Shown: positions 18,687-28,436, numbered from the stretch's first letter. The stretch is 64,000 nt of DNA from Rahnella aceris (GCF_011684115.1 NZ_JAADJV010000001.1:124001-188000); one strand, 5' to 3'. The notes: a model not told the origin generated them from the letters alone. Made by a program: numbers and translations.

Positions 18687-18718
18687 AAAAGGCTGACATT
18701 CTGTGTCAGCCTTTTCTT
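18687..18718. terminator. Bidirectional terminator between the dehydrogenase operon and hmp
   Basis: AAAAAGGCTGACA and TGTCAGCCTTTTC form a 12-bp stem with A-run on one side and T-run on the other, between convergent genes. Confidence 0.8.
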
Positions 18719-18730
18719 TTCGTGCAGGGA

Positions 18731-19930
18731 TTAAAGGACTTTGTGCGGACCGAAACATTCGTAATGAATGTTGGCTTCGCTGATGTTCATCGCCAGCAGT
18801 TGTTTCGCTGCAAACTGCATAAAGCCGACCGGACCGCACAGGTAGAAATGCATCGCCGGATCGCTCAGCTGTGCGCTGACTTTGCTCAGATCCATCAGCC
18901 CTTCATACTGAAAATCTTCACCGGGTAAATCATTCGCCTGTGGCCGGTTATACCAGACATGGCTTTCCAGTTGCGGCAGGTTTTTCTGCGCGCTTGTCAC
19001 TTCACCGGCAAATGCGTGCACGGCACCGTTTTCAGCCGCGTGCAGCCATTGTACCGGCGCATGATGTCCGCGTTCTGCCAGCGTATTGAGCATACCCAAC
19101 ATCGGCGTCTGACCAACACCTGCAGAAATCAGCGCCACCGGCGTGGTATCGCTGATATCCATAAAGAAATCACCGTGCGGGGCAGCAAGATGAATGATGT
19201 CGCCCGGCTGCGCAAAATTATGCAGGAAGTTGGATACGGCGCCTTGCCCTTCGCGTTTTACCGCGATGCGGTAGGTTTTGCCGTTCGGTGCATGGGTCAG
19301 GGAATACTGGCGGATTTCCTGATTTTCCAGTGAGGCATCGCGGATATATACCGCCAGATATTGCCCCGGCTGGAAGTCGGCCACCGGTTTACCGTCGACA
19401 GGTTCCAGCAGGAAAGAGGTAATCAGCTCACTCTGCGGTTGTTTTTCGGCGATGCGGAATTCACGCGTGCCGCGCCAGCCACCCGTTTTTTCTGCGCTGT
19501 CCTGATAAATCTCGGTTTCACGGTTAATAAACACATTCGCCAGCACGCCATAGGCTTTGCCCCATGCATCCAGCACTTCCTGACCCGGACTGAACATTTC
19601 ATCCAGCGTTGCCAGCAGGTGAGCGCCGACAATATTGTATTGTTCAGGCTGGATGGTGAAGCTGGTGTGTTTTTGCGCGATGCGTTCCACTGCAGGCAGC
19701 AGCGCCGCCAGATTTTCAATATTAGCGGCATAAGCGCAGATGGCATCAAACAGCGCCTGACGCTGATCGCCGTTGCGCTGGTTGCTCATATTGAAGATGT
19801 CTTTCAGTTCGGGATTATGCGCAAACATACGGTCATAAAAGTGTGCGGTCAGTTTCGGACCGGTCGCAGCGAGCAAAGGAATAGTGGATTTAACGGTGGC
19901 GATAGTGGCTGAATCAAGCATGGTGAACAC
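18731..19930 (-). CDS. hmp: Flavohaemoprotein (nitric oxide dioxygenase)
   Basis: This 399-residue cytoplasmic protein has an N-terminal globin domain ([17 protein letters not shown], proximal [14 protein letters not shown]), a central FAD domain ([18 protein letters not shown]) and a C-terminal NAD domain ([24 protein letters not shown]). It converts NO to nitrate with O2 and NAD(P)H. A clear NsrR operator lies about 25-45 nt upstream of its start. It is divergent from glyA, as in E. coli. Confidence 0.96.
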   Translation of the reverse strand: MFTMLDSATIATVKSTIPLLAATGPKLTAHFYDRMFAHNPELKDIFNMSNQRNGDQRQALFDAICAYAANIENLAALLPAVERIAQKHTSFTIQPEQYNIVGAHLLATLDEMFSPGQEVLDAWGKAYGVLANVFINRETEIYQDSAEKTGGWRGTREFRIAEKQPQSELITSFLLEPVDGKPVADFQPGQYLAVYIRDASLENQEIRQYSLTHAPNGKTYRIAVKREGQGAVSNFLHNFAQPGDIIHLAAPHGDFFMDISDTTPVALISAGVGQTPMLGMLNTLAERGHHAPVQWLHAAENGAVHAFAGEVTSAQKNLPQLESHVWYNRPQANDLPGEDFQYEGLMDLSKVSAQLSDPAMHFYLCGPVGFMQFAAKQLLAMNISEANIHYECFGPHKVL

Positions 19931-19953
19931 CTTGTCTGTGATGATTTTATTTA

Positions 19954-19976
19954 AACATGTATTTTAAATGCATCTT
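19954..19976 (-). promoter_or_regulatory. NsrR operator in front of hmp
   Basis: On the minus strand the two halves AAGATGCATTT and AATACATGTT form the 11-1-11 palindrome bound by the NO-sensing repressor NsrR, close to the E. coli hmp operator. It predicts derepression of hmp by nitric oxide. Confidence 0.8.
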
Positions 19977-20131
19977 ATATAAACCCACTATTTCTGTAAA
20001 CACCCCCTAAAGGGGTAAGGGCTTTTCCCGACAGGGGCTGAGTCACAAAGCTGAAATTTGTACATGTTCAGGTGAATATTTATCCCTTGATTATGGACAG
20101 ATGTTCGCAGATCAAAGCCTTGCTGTATCTG

Positions 20132-20147
20132 GAGCCAATCGTTTGCC
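20132..20147 (+). promoter_or_regulatory. Possible PurR box in the glyA leader
   Basis: GAGCCAATCGTTTGCC resembles the PurR operator (ACGCAAACGTTTGCGT), mainly in its right half, and is similar to the glyA PurR site known in E. coli. It lies about 110 nt upstream of the glyA start. The rest of the 19931-20253 intergenic region shows the NsrR site only. Confidence 0.45.
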
Positions 20148-20253
20148 TAAAAACCTCAAACTGACCCTATCCGAAGGCCGCTTAAACATTTACACTGTGG
20201 CGCAGAACCCGGAAGGGGCGTTTATTTTTAGTTTGTTGAGTCAGGAGATGCGG

Positions 20254-21507
20254 ATGTTAAAGCGTGAAATGAACATTGCCGATTATGATGCTGAGCTGTG
20301 GGCAGCAATGGAAAAAGAAGTTGTTCGTCAGGAAGAACATATCGAGCTGATTGCGTCAGAAAACTATACCAGCCCGCGTGTCATGCAGGCTCAGGGTTCG
20401 CAACTGACCAACAAATATGCAGAAGGCTACCCGGGCAAACGTTATTACGGTGGCTGTGAGTACGTCGACATCGTTGAACAACTGGCTATCGACCGTGCAA
20501 AAGAATTGTTCGGTGCAGATTTTGCCAACGTTCAGCCGCACTCCGGCTCACAGGCAAACTTCGCGGTGTATACCGCACTGCTGCAACCGGGCGACACCAT
20601 TCTGGGGATGAACCTTGGCCATGGCGGTCACCTGACGCACGGTTCACCGGTTAACCTTTCCGGTAAACTGTATAACGTGGTGCCTTATGGTATCGACGAA
20701 AGCGGCGACATCGATTACGAAGACGTGAAACGTCAGGCCGAACTGCACAAACCAAAAATGATCATCGGCGGCTTCTCTGCATTCTCCGGTATCGTTGACT
20801 GGGCAAAAATGCGTGAAATCGCCGACAGCGTTGGCGCTTACTTCTTCGTTGACATGGCACACGTTGCCGGTCTGATTGCTGCGGGCGTTTACCCGAACCC
20901 GGTTCCACACGCACACATCGTGACCACCACCACGCACAAAACGCTGGCTGGCCCACGCGGCGGTCTGATTCTGGCGAAAGGCGGCGACGAAGAGTTCTAC
21001 AAAAAACTGAACTCTGCTGTCTTCCCGGGTGGTCAGGGCGGCCCGCTGATGCATGTGATTGCCGGTAAAGCGGTAGCACTGAAAGAAGCGATGGAACCTG
21101 AGTTCAAAGCTTACCAACAGCAGGTGGCTAAAAACGCACAGGCAATGGTGGCTGTGGTTCTGGAACGCGGCTACAAAGTGGTTTCCGGCGGCACGCACAA
21201 CCACCTGTTCCTGATGGATCTGGTCGATAAAAATCTGACCGGTAAAGAAGCCGATGCCGCTCTGGGTCGCGCTAACATCACTGTGAACAAAAACAGCGTA
21301 CCTAACGATCCGAAGAGCCCGTTTGTGACCTCTGGTGTGCGTATCGGTACCCCGGCTGTGACCCGTCGTGGTTTCAAAGAAGCTGAAGTGCGCGAACTGG
21401 CTGGCTGGATCTGTGACGTGCTGGACAACGTGAACGACGAAGCAACGATCGAACGCGTTAAACAGAAAGTTCTCGACATCTGTGCACGTTTCCCGGTTTA
21501 CGCGTAA
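20254..21507 (+). CDS. glyA: Serine hydroxymethyltransferase
   Basis: This 417-residue PLP enzyme interconverts serine and glycine with tetrahydrofolate in the cytoplasm and is the main source of one-carbon units. The PLP lysine lies in [25 protein letters not shown] and [15 protein letters not shown] are family signatures. ATG 20254 ([12 protein letters not shown]) is chosen over a 51-codon longer frame because it matches E. coli and has GGAG 6 nt upstream. It is followed by a strong terminator. Confidence 0.97.
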   Translation: MLKREMNIADYDAELWAAMEKEVVRQEEHIELIASENYTSPRVMQAQGSQLTNKYAEGYPGKRYYGGCEYVDIVEQLAIDRAKELFGADFANVQPHSGSQANFAVYTALLQPGDTILGMNLGHGGHLTHGSPVNLSGKLYNVVPYGIDESGDIDYEDVKRQAELHKPKMIIGGFSAFSGIVDWAKMREIADSVGAYFFVDMAHVAGLIAAGVYPNPVPHAHIVTTTTHKTLAGPRGGLILAKGGDEEFYKKLNSAVFPGGQGGPLMHVIAGKAVALKEAMEPEFKAYQQQVAKNAQAMVAVVLERGYKVVSGGTHNHLFLMDLVDKNLTGKEADAALGRANITVNKNSVPNDPKSPFVTSGVRIGTPAVTRRGFKEAEVRELAGWICDVLDNVNDEATIERVKQKVLDICARFPVYA

Positions 21508-21531
21508 TATTTGCGAAGCCGTTAAGCTGCT

Positions 21532-21553
21532 AAAACCCGCTACGGCGGGTTTT
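21532..21553 (+). terminator. glyA terminator
   Basis: AAAACCCGC-TACG-GCGGGTTTT is a perfect 9-bp stem with a tetraloop, followed by T residues, 25 nt after the glyA stop. Confidence 0.85.
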
Positions 21554-21670
21554 TTTATGGGCATGTATCAGAATTTGTGAGCTGGCAGACATTACGGGAG
21601 TATGAAAGCGTCTGCGGATTGCTAGCGATTGTGAGCTTTGTCAAAGTATTGGCCTCACACCGGAGGATTT

Positions 21671-22831
21671 ATGGAATTGCGTTCCACGCGCTGGCTTGCA
21701 CTCAGTTATTTCACCTATTTTTTCAGTTACGGTATTTTTCTTCCTTTCTGGGGCCTGTGGCTTAAAGGTGAGGGGATCTCCTCCGAAAGCATCGGCTTGT
21801 TGCTGGGTGCGGGTCTGGTCGCCCGTTTTCTCGGCACGTTAATCATTTCTCCGTCCATCAAAGACCCGTCTTACCTCATCACCGGTTTGCGTATTCTGGC
21901 GCTGCTTACGCTGGCGTTTGCCGTCGGGTTCTGGTTTGGCAACGGCTGGGCGTGGCTGATGATCAACATTGCCGGTTTCAGTCTGTTTTTCGGTCCGCTG
22001 GTTCCGCTGACCGATGCGCTGGCAGGCACGTTGCAACGCCAGATCAATATGGATTACGGTAAGGTGCGTGTCTGGGGCTCCATTGCCTTCGTGATTGGAT
22101 CAGCGGTGACCGGCAAGCTGGCTGAGGTCTACGGTCATAAGGCGATTTTGTACACACTGACCGCAGGCGTGGCCGCGATGTTGCTCGGCATGTTGCTGCG
22201 CCCGAGCGTGAAGCCGGTGGGAGAGCCGCGTACCAGCGGTGCGCCGGGTATTTCGTGGAAAGCGTTGCTTGGCGAAAAACCAGTCTGGCGTTTCCTGTTA
22301 TGTGTGACGCTGTTGCAGGGCGCCCATGCGGCGTATTACGGTTTCAGTGCAATTTACTGGCAGGACGTGGGCTATTCTTCCACGACCATCGGCTATTTGT
22401 GGTCGCTGGGCGTCGTGGCGGAAGTGCTGGTCTTTACCTTTAGCAAACAGCTGTTCAGCCGCTGGTCAGCGCGGGATCTGCTGCTGCTTTCGGCCGTGTG
22501 TGGCGTGGTGCGCTGGGGAATGATGGGGGCGTTTACCGCGTTGCCGTGGCTGATTGTGATGCAGATTCTGCACTGTGGCACGTTTACGGTTTGCCATCTG
22601 GCGGGCATGCGATTTATCGCTGCACGACCACGTGATCAGGTGATCCGCCTGCAATCGGTGTATTCCGCACTGGCGATGGGGGGCGGCGTGGCCGTGATGA
22701 CCATGGTATCCGGTTTCCTGTTCGAACATCTGCATGCCGGATTGTTCTGGGTGATGGCGCTGCTGGCGGTGCCGGCGATTTTCCTGCGTCCGGTGGTTAC
22801 GCCGTCAGCGCCGGTGACGTCAGCCCGTTAG
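21671..22831 (+). CDS. hcaT: HcaT-family MFS transporter
   Basis: This 386-residue MFS protein aligns with E. coli HcaT (3-phenylpropionate transporter family): STRWLAL.YFTYFFSYGIFLPFW, GLLLGAGLVARFLG, PLVPLTDALA, DYGKVR.WGS.AFVIGSA, LLQGAHAAYYGFSAIYWQ and HCGTFTVCHLA. It has about twelve membrane helices. No hca dioxygenase genes are adjacent, so phenylpropionate as substrate is not established. ATG 21671 follows a strong GGAGG. Its 3' end overlaps the convergent csiE by 4 nt, an arrangement also seen in E. coli. Confidence 0.9.
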   Translation: MELRSTRWLALSYFTYFFSYGIFLPFWGLWLKGEGISSESIGLLLGAGLVARFLGTLIISPSIKDPSYLITGLRILALLTLAFAVGFWFGNGWAWLMINIAGFSLFFGPLVPLTDALAGTLQRQINMDYGKVRVWGSIAFVIGSAVTGKLAEVYGHKAILYTLTAGVAAMLLGMLLRPSVKPVGEPRTSGAPGISWKALLGEKPVWRFLLCVTLLQGAHAAYYGFSAIYWQDVGYSSTTIGYLWSLGVVAEVLVFTFSKQLFSRWSARDLLLLSAVCGVVRWGMMGAFTALPWLIVMQILHCGTFTVCHLAGMRFIAARPRDQVIRLQSVYSALAMGGGVAVMTMVSGFLFEHLHAGLFWVMALLAVPAIFLRPVVTPSAPVTSAR

Positions 22832-24108
22832 GGGGCTTCGAGCAGCGAGCGGATACGTTTACGCTGCTCTTTGGCCAGCGGTAGTTGCGTGTGGATCACC
22901 AGCGGGTCGGCGTCGGTGCTGCGGGTGGCGTAAGGGGTGACAATCAGCGCTACGCCACTCGGCGCACCAAATTTATAGAAATCCGCCAGCGTCTGATATT
23001 TAATGTTCAGCGGCAGCAGCGTCGCTTCGCGAATTTGCTGCTCGACCGCTTCTTCCAGCTGCGGATTGTCGTGCGTCAGCAGCAAAATTTGTTTTTCCTG
23101 CAAGGCATTACCCTGCATCAGCCACGCGCCGAAAGTGATCGCCACCAGCCCGATTTCATCCTCAGAAAGCGTAATCAGATATTCGTGTTCGAAACCCTGC
23201 AACGCCTCGCGGGTGGTTCGCACCAGACGCGGATACATGCGGTTCACTTCTTCCTGCATCAGATTGTCGATGCCGATGCCAAAATGACAGCGTTCGATCG
23301 CCGGGCCCAGATGGGCGAAAAGCTGGCCGACCAGCCCTTCGTAACTGCTGAATTTCATCCCGGCGATATCCTGAAAACGCGCCACCATATTTTCAATTTC
23401 TAATAACAGCCGCTGATCTTCCGTCGAACCGGAACTCTGATAACTGTGGATTTTCAGCATGCGTAACATCAGGGTGAAAAACTCACATTCGCACTCATCC
23501 AGCCGGCCGTTGCTGAGTTCCTGTAACTGAATAAACAGTTCGCGGGCGGCAGGATATTCGGGCTTTTCGCGCAGCCAGCGACGCTGTTGTTCGGTGAAGC
23601 GTAAGCCGGTCGGGCCATTGTTTTGCCACAGACAGTATTGCAGGCAGATGAGCATCAGCTGGCGGTCGTGTCCGCTCAGGGGTTTGGGTAATAACGCGCC
23701 GCAGTCTTCCAGCATCATGCCAAGAATGTCGGTGCGCAGAGCAGCCTTCGGGCAGGCCTGGCCTTCGAAGGCGATATGCAGCCAGGGAATAAAATGGCGG
23801 GAAACGAAGTCCGGTGAAATGCGCAATGTACGGCGCAAGCCCTGAAATAAACACAGCCTTTGAGCGAGCGTATCGCCCTGAATGCGGCATTCTTTTTCGC
23901 TGTACTGCAGCACATCAAGCTGGTGGATCCGCTGAATTTCGCAGGTCACTTCCGCCAGATCTTCCCACGTCATGTCTAGCCCGACGCCGTTAATTTCGCT
24001 GATGATCTCCAGCTGAACCGCCGTCAGCGGCGCGTACAGCATCAGCAACACGTGGCAACGGCGTTGCGTAGCGGAAAGCGCAGGGGAGGGCTGTTTTTCT
24101 GGATTCAT
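22828..24108 (-). CDS. csiE: Stationary phase inducible protein CsiE
   Basis: This 426-residue cytoplasmic protein has an N-terminal winged-helix-like region (residues about 10-70) and PRD-like domains found in antiterminators and sugar regulators (ERCHFGIGIDNLMQEEVNRMYP, TLSEDEIGLVAITFGAWL). The match to E. coli CsiE rests on length and on its place between suhB and hcaT. In E. coli it is induced in stationary phase under cAMP-CRP and RpoS; the molecular role is unknown. It converges with hcaT. Confidence 0.85.
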   Translation of the reverse strand: MNPEKQPSPALSATQRRCHVLLMLYAPLTAVQLEIISEINGVGLDMTWEDLAEVTCEIQRIHQLDVLQYSEKECRIQGDTLAQRLCLFQGLRRTLRISPDFVSRHFIPWLHIAFEGQACPKAALRTDILGMMLEDCGALLPKPLSGHDRQLMLICLQYCLWQNNGPTGLRFTEQQRRWLREKPEYPAARELFIQLQELSNGRLDECECEFFTLMLRMLKIHSYQSSGSTEDQRLLLEIENMVARFQDIAGMKFSSYEGLVGQLFAHLGPAIERCHFGIGIDNLMQEEVNRMYPRLVRTTREALQGFEHEYLITLSEDEIGLVAITFGAWLMQGNALQEKQILLLTHDNPQLEEAVEQQIREATLLPLNIKYQTLADFYKFGAPSGVALIVTPYATRSTDADPLVIHTQLPLAKEQRKRIRSLLEAP

Positions 24109-24257
24109 ATCACCTGCCGAAAAGGTATCGCCTGAAATTATTAGTCAAGCATAGCAAAGCGAATGCCCGCAATAAGGCGCGGGGATTGGCTTTTACTCCG
24201 GCTTACAACTCAGATCACAGATATTTTTGACGACCGGTTAAATGCACAGCAAAATAC

Positions 24258-24279
24258 TGTTACTTAGTAACAATATAAT
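24258..24279 (+). promoter_or_regulatory. Zur-like palindrome overlapping a -10 element
   Basis: TGTTACTTAGTAACA (24258-24272) is a perfect 7-1-7 inverted repeat that resembles the Zur core TGTTATANTATAACA. It abuts TATAAT at 24274-24279. Bound repressor here would block polymerase, as expected for a zinc-uptake operon. The -35 element is not clear. Confidence 0.5.
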
Positions 24280-24289
24280 GGCGCCTGAT

Positions 24290-24961
24290 ATGGAAATGAC
24301 GTTACACCAGGCCCGGAACCGGCCTTTCTCCCGTTACGCCAAATGGCTGGGCGTTGCGCTGTTCTGTCTGCCCGCAACGGTGCTGGCGCACCCGCACAGT
24401 TTTATTGATATGCAGACCACGCTGGTGGCGAATGAAACCTCGCTGACCGGGCTGAAAATGGTCTGGACGATGGATGAAATCACCTCGGCAGATTTGCTGT
24501 ACGACGCACAGAACGCCAAACCGGGGTCGGATATCTGGAAGAAACTGGCGGCCGAAGTCATGGCGCGGGTGCTGAGCCAGCATTACTTCACGGATTTCTA
24601 TCGCGACGGAAAACCGGTGAAATATCTGGATCTGCCCAGTGAATATCAGCTTTCCCGTAAGGGCGATCAGGCAGTGCTGGAATTCGTCCTGCCGCTGGCC
24701 AAACCGCAAGGGCTGGAAGGCAAACCGATGGAATTCTCCACTTTTGATCCTTCGTATTTTGTCGATATGACCTATAAAGACAAAACCGCGTTGCATCTGC
24801 CACCGGCGCTGGAAAAACGCTGTACGCTGGCGCTGTTTACGCCGAAGCCGGATGCCTCGCTGCAAAATTATGCCCTGTCACTCGATAAGGCTGATGCCCC
24901 GCCGGAAGACATGGATCTTGGTCAGCAATTTGCTCAGAAGGTCACGCTGGAATGTCATTAA
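24290..24961 (+). CDS. DUF1007 periplasmic protein, ZevA-like
   Basis: From ATG 24290 this encodes 223 residues with a signal peptide (about residues 15-36) that ends at VLA, followed directly by HPHSFIDM, the histidine-bearing start typical of DUF1007 proteins. In Haemophilus the DUF1007 protein ZevA and its membrane partner ZevB are needed for zinc acquisition. The longer frame from 24242 would run through the predicted operator and -10, so a later start (24290 or 24296) is preferred. It overlaps the next gene by 10 nt. Confidence 0.8.
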   Translation: MEMTLHQARNRPFSRYAKWLGVALFCLPATVLAHPHSFIDMQTTLVANETSLTGLKMVWTMDEITSADLLYDAQNAKPGSDIWKKLAAEVMARVLSQHYFTDFYRDGKPVKYLDLPSEYQLSRKGDQAVLEFVLPLAKPQGLEGKPMEFSTFDPSYFVDMTYKDKTALHLPPALEKRCTLALFTPKPDASLQNYALSLDKADAPPEDMDLGQQFAQKVTLECH

Positions 24962-25971
24962 TCTCCACGCCATCGAAAACCCTGTCCTGGCGCGATCTCT
25001 GGCCGCTGGCAGTATTTCTGTTGCTGCTGGCGGGCGGCGCTTCCCTGTTAATCCATTACTGGCCGCGTATTTTGCTCAGCAGCATTATCTGGCAGCGGGA
25101 GTTACATCAGGAACTGGCGGGTCTGCTGCGGCAGGTGAAAGAAAATCCGATGCAGGCGGGTATGATGCTGGCCGGTTTTAGCCTGATTTATGGCGTGATC
25201 CACGCCATCGGGCCGGGGCACGGCAAAATCGTTATCACCACCTATCTGGCGACGCATCCTTCGCGACTGAAAAACAGCCTGAAGCTGACCTTCGCGTCGG
25301 CGATTGTGCAGGGGCTGGTGGCAATATTATTGGTCAGTGTGGTGCTCGGCGTGCTGCAACTGTCTTCGCGTCAGCTGCATCAGAGCAGTTTCTGGATGGA
25401 GCGGGGCAGTTTCATTCTGGTGATGTTGCTGGGGTTGCTGTTGTGCTGGCGGGCGCTTAAACGGATGTGGCAAACCATCAACAGTTTGCGTCCGGTTCAC
25501 GCCATGAAAATCCACAGCCTGTCGCCGATGGGCAATGAAACGCATGTCCACGACGAACATTGCGGTTGCGGCCATCAGCATGTGCCAAACGATCAGCAGC
25601 TTCAGGCGGGCGGAGATTTACGCACGCAGGTGGCGATTGTGCTGGCGATGGGATTACGCCCGTGTTCCGGCGCGATCATGGTATTGCTGTTTTCCAAGGT
25701 GATTGGCGTCTACAACTGGGGCGTGATTTCAGCCATTACGATGGCTATCGGCACCTCGCTGACCGTCTCGCTGATTGGTGTGCTGGTGTTTTACAGCCGT
25801 GCGCTGGCAGTGAAACTAAGCGCAACCCGCACGCCTGCGGCGTGGCAGCGGATCACCTGGTCACTGCTGGCGCTGACCGGCGGAATTGTGCTGCTGGTGG
25901 CGGGCATTTTGCTCTTCAGCACCGGCGGCGGTGATGTTTCACCGATAACCGGCGGGCCATTCAGGGGATAA
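24952..25971 (+). CDS. NicO-family metal transporter, ZevB-like
   Basis: This 339-residue membrane protein of the nickel/cobalt transporter family has about seven helices. It contains the signature HAIGPGHGK (about residues 85-93), a cytoplasmic or periplasmic His/Cys-rich loop (HVHDEHCGCGHQH, about 199-211) and LRPCSGAIMVLLFS. Coupling to a DUF1007 gene points to ZevB-type zinc transport rather than RcnA nickel efflux. Co-transcribed with the previous gene and followed by a terminator shared with suhB. Confidence 0.85.
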   Translation: MSLISTPSKTLSWRDLWPLAVFLLLLAGGASLLIHYWPRILLSSIIWQRELHQELAGLLRQVKENPMQAGMMLAGFSLIYGVIHAIGPGHGKIVITTYLATHPSRLKNSLKLTFASAIVQGLVAILLVSVVLGVLQLSSRQLHQSSFWMERGSFILVMLLGLLLCWRALKRMWQTINSLRPVHAMKIHSLSPMGNETHVHDEHCGCGHQHVPNDQQLQAGGDLRTQVAIVLAMGLRPCSGAIMVLLFSKVIGVYNWGVISAITMAIGTSLTVSLIGVLVFYSRALAVKLSATRTPAAWQRITWSLLALTGGIVLLVAGILLFSTGGGDVSPITGGPFRG

Positions 25972-25999
25972 CCTCCTGTACATAAACAACAGACATAAA

Positions 26000-26032
26000 A
26001 AAACGGACGCCCGAAAGGACGTCCGTTTTTTT
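26000..26032. terminator. Bidirectional terminator between zevB-like gene and suhB
   Basis: AAAACGGACG and CGTCCGTTTT form a 10-bp stem around a 10-nt loop, with A-run and T-run on the two sides, between convergent genes. Confidence 0.8.
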
Positions 26033-26051
26033 TAACTGATACTCAGCGGAA

Positions 26052-26855
26052 TTAACGCTTCAGCGCTTCGCTCAGTTCATCACGCATGGTCATCAGAATA
26101 CCTTTAACGACGCGTGGGTTGCCGGCAACGATGTTGCCTGACGAGAAGTGGTTGTGGCCGCCAACAAAGTCAGTCACCACGCCGCCGGATTCACGAACCA
26201 GCAGTTCACCGCCAGCGAAATCCCAGGGCTTGAGGGCGATTTCGAAGAAACCGTCAACGCGGCCAGCGGCCACGTAGGCCAGATCCAGCGCAGCAGAACC
26301 GGTGCGGCGGAAGTCTGCACATTCGGTGAACAGTTTGCCAACCACATTCATGTAGCTGGTTGCGTGTTGTTTTGCTTTGAACGGGAAACCGGTCGCCAGA
26401 ATGGTGCCGTCGAGATCTTTCGCGTTAGTACCGCGCAGACGGTAACCGTTCAACTGTGCGCCCTGACCACGGCTCGCGGTGAACAGTTCGTTACGCATTG
26501 GATCGTAAACTACCGCGACTTCAGTGCGGCCTTTGATGCGCACGGCGATAGAAACAGCGAAATGTGGGAAGCGTTTAACGAAGTTGGTGGTGCCATCCAG
26601 CGGGTCGATAATCCATTGTACGTCTTTGTCTTCGCCTTCCAGCTCGCCACACTCTTCACTGATGATGGTGTGTTTTGGATAGGATTTGCGAATAACATCG
26701 ATAATCATGTGTTCTGCATCGCGGTCTACGTTGGTAACAAAATCGTTGGTACCTTTTTGTGTAGATTCTACAGAGTCTGGCGTTTCGTAATGTTTGGCAA
26801 TCAGGTTACCGGCCTTGCGCGCAGCGCGCACGGCGATGGTGAGCATCGGATGCAT
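26052..26855 (-). CDS. suhB: Inositol-1-monophosphatase / Nus factor SuhB
   Basis: This 267-residue enzyme has the IMPase motifs EECGE, WIIDPLDGTTNFV and KPWDFAGGELLVRESGG (metal and substrate binding). In E. coli SuhB hydrolyses inositol monophosphate but its main role is in rRNA antitermination with NusA. It starts MHPMLTIAVRAARKAGN. It is divergent from trmJ, the conserved enterobacterial arrangement. Confidence 0.95.
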   Translation of the reverse strand: MHPMLTIAVRAARKAGNLIAKHYETPDSVESTQKGTNDFVTNVDRDAEHMIIDVIRKSYPKHTIISEECGELEGEDKDVQWIIDPLDGTTNFVKRFPHFAVSIAVRIKGRTEVAVVYDPMRNELFTASRGQGAQLNGYRLRGTNAKDLDGTILATGFPFKAKQHATSYMNVVGKLFTECADFRRTGSAALDLAYVAAGRVDGFFEIALKPWDFAGGELLVRESGGVVTDFVGGHNHFSSGNIVAGNPRVVKGILMTMRDELSEALKR

Positions 26856-26982
26856 GGATATCTTCCAACTAGGATGTTAAAGAACGGGAATACGGGAAAC
26901 GGCGCGCAGTATAGCAGGGGTTCTGAAAATTAACTACCGTTGTGTTAGGCTGTTGTGATTTTCCGTCTGGTTAAGAGTTCCT

Positions 26983-27720
26983 ATGCTGCCCAATATCCGC
27001 ATTGTATTAGTAGAAACGTCCCACACTGGCAATATGGGCTCTACCGCCCGTGCTATGAAAACCATGGGCTTATCAAGCCTTTATCTGGTGAATCCGCTGG
27101 TAAAACCTGACTCTCAGGCTATCTCTTTGTCTGCCGGAGCCAGTGATGTCATCGGTAACGCGACAATTGTTAATACGCTTGATGAAGCGCTGGCTGGCTG
27201 TAGTCTGGTGATCGGCACCAGCGCACGTTCCCGCACACTGCCTTGGCCGATGCTTGAACCGCGCGAGTGCGGTGAGCACAGTGCGAAAGCCGCACAAACC
27301 GCGCCGGTGGCGCTGGTGTTTGGCCGTGAACGCGTCGGGCTGACCAACGAAGAACTGCAAAAATGTAACTATCACGTGTGCATTCCGGCAAACCCTGAAT
27401 ACAGCTCGCTGAATCTGGCGATGGCTGTGCAGATTATTGCCTATGAAGTACGCGTCGCACATCTGGCCTTGCTGGAAGCGGCAAAACCGCAGATTGAATA
27501 TGAAGAAACGCCGTATCCGCTGGTCGACGATCTCGAACGTTTTTATCAGCATCTGGAAAAAACCTTGCTGGAAACCGGCTTTATTCGTCAGGCACATCCG
27601 GGGCAGGTGATGAGCAAATTACGCCGTCTGTTTACCCGTGCACGACCTGAATCTCAGGAATTAAACATCCTGCGCGGTATCCTGACGTCGATTGAAAAGA
27701 CTCATAGCAACAAAGAATAA
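26983..27720 (+). CDS. trmJ: tRNA (cytidine/uridine-2'-O-)-methyltransferase TrmJ
   Basis: This 245-residue SPOUT-class methyltransferase modifies position 32 of tRNAs. Visible knot motifs are [34 protein letters not shown] and [10 protein letters not shown]. The ATG follows AAGAG. It sits directly upstream of iscR, as in E. coli, with a 215-nt gap carrying the iscR control region. Confidence 0.95.
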   Translation: MLPNIRIVLVETSHTGNMGSTARAMKTMGLSSLYLVNPLVKPDSQAISLSAGASDVIGNATIVNTLDEALAGCSLVIGTSARSRTLPWPMLEPRECGEHSAKAAQTAPVALVFGRERVGLTNEELQKCNYHVCIPANPEYSSLNLAMAVQIIAYEVRVAHLALLEAAKPQIEYEETPYPLVDDLERFYQHLEKTLLETGFIRQAHPGQVMSKLRRLFTRARPESQELNILRGILTSIEKTHSNKE

Positions 27721-27820
27721 GTATCGGAATTTGATTATAAAACACCGGTTTGTGGCTTTTTATCAAAGGGTTGTCGATTATCAGTAAATGACAGAAATCG
27801 TGCGGTTCTGCCCGCTCTGT

Positions 27821-27879
27821 AATACTTGAGTAAATTACTAGGTTAAATAGTTGACTGTTTTACTCGGGAATGGCAGACT
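27821..27879 (+). promoter_or_regulatory. iscR promoter with two IscR type 1 sites
   Basis: Two type 1 IscR motifs lie in tandem. Site A begins AATACTTGAGTAAATTACTA (27821) and site B AATAGTTGACTGTTTTACTC (27846). Site B contains the -35 hexamer TTGACT (27851-27856), with a weak -10 about 17 nt on. The arrangement is close to the E. coli iscR promoter, so 2Fe-2S IscR should repress its own transcription here too. Confidence 0.85.
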
Positions 27880-27935
27880 CGTTTGCATGTTCCGCACTAT
27901 TGAATTTCTAAGTCATTTAAACAGGTAACCATGCT

Positions 27936-28430
27936 ATGAGACTGACATCCAAAGGCCGTTATGCCGTGACCGCTATGCTCGATGTTGCACTGCATTCCCA
28001 GGAAGGACCAGTACCACTGGCTGACATTTCTGAGCGTCAGGGTATTTCCCTTTCTTACCTGGAGCAGCTTTTCTCGCGCTTACGCAAAAATGGTCTGGTT
28101 GCCAGTGTTCGTGGTCCGGGCGGTGGTTATCTGTTAGGTAAAGATTCTGGTGATATCGCCGTTGGTGCCGTGATTACTGCCGTTGACGAATCTGTCGATG
28201 CGACCCGTTGCCAGGGTAAAGAAGGCTGCCAGAATGGCGAACGTTGCCTGACTCACACCTTATGGCGTGATCTGAGCGAACGCATCAGCGGCTTCCTGAA
28301 CAATATTACGCTGGCAGAGCTGGTCAATAATCAGGAAATCCTGGAAGTGGCTGACCGTCAGAACGGTGAAACCCGTCGTCAGCCGAATGGCCGCCAGATG
28401 GAAACTATCAACGTCAATCTTCGAGCCTAA
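27936..28430 (+). CDS. iscR: Fe-S cluster regulator IscR
   Basis: This 164-residue Rrf2-family regulator has a winged helix (residues 1-60, [16 protein letters not shown]) and the cluster ligands Cys92, Cys98 and Cys104 with His107 ([19 protein letters not shown]). Holo-IscR represses type 1 promoters and apo-IscR activates type 2 sites such as sufA in E. coli. It starts [17 protein letters not shown]. It is followed not by a short leader to iscS but by a 274-nt gap with a strong hairpin. Confidence 0.97.
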   Translation: MRLTSKGRYAVTAMLDVALHSQEGPVPLADISERQGISLSYLEQLFSRLRKNGLVASVRGPGGGYLLGKDSGDIAVGAVITAVDESVDATRCQGKEGCQNGERCLTHTLWRDLSERISGFLNNITLAELVNNQEILEVADRQNGETRRQPNGRQMETINVNLRA

Positions 28431-28436
28431 TCCCTG

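Noticed and set aside
20101..20253. A 51-codon N-terminal extension of glyA
   Set aside because: GlyA is highly conserved and starts MLKREMN; the extension covers the probable PurR box and promoter region.
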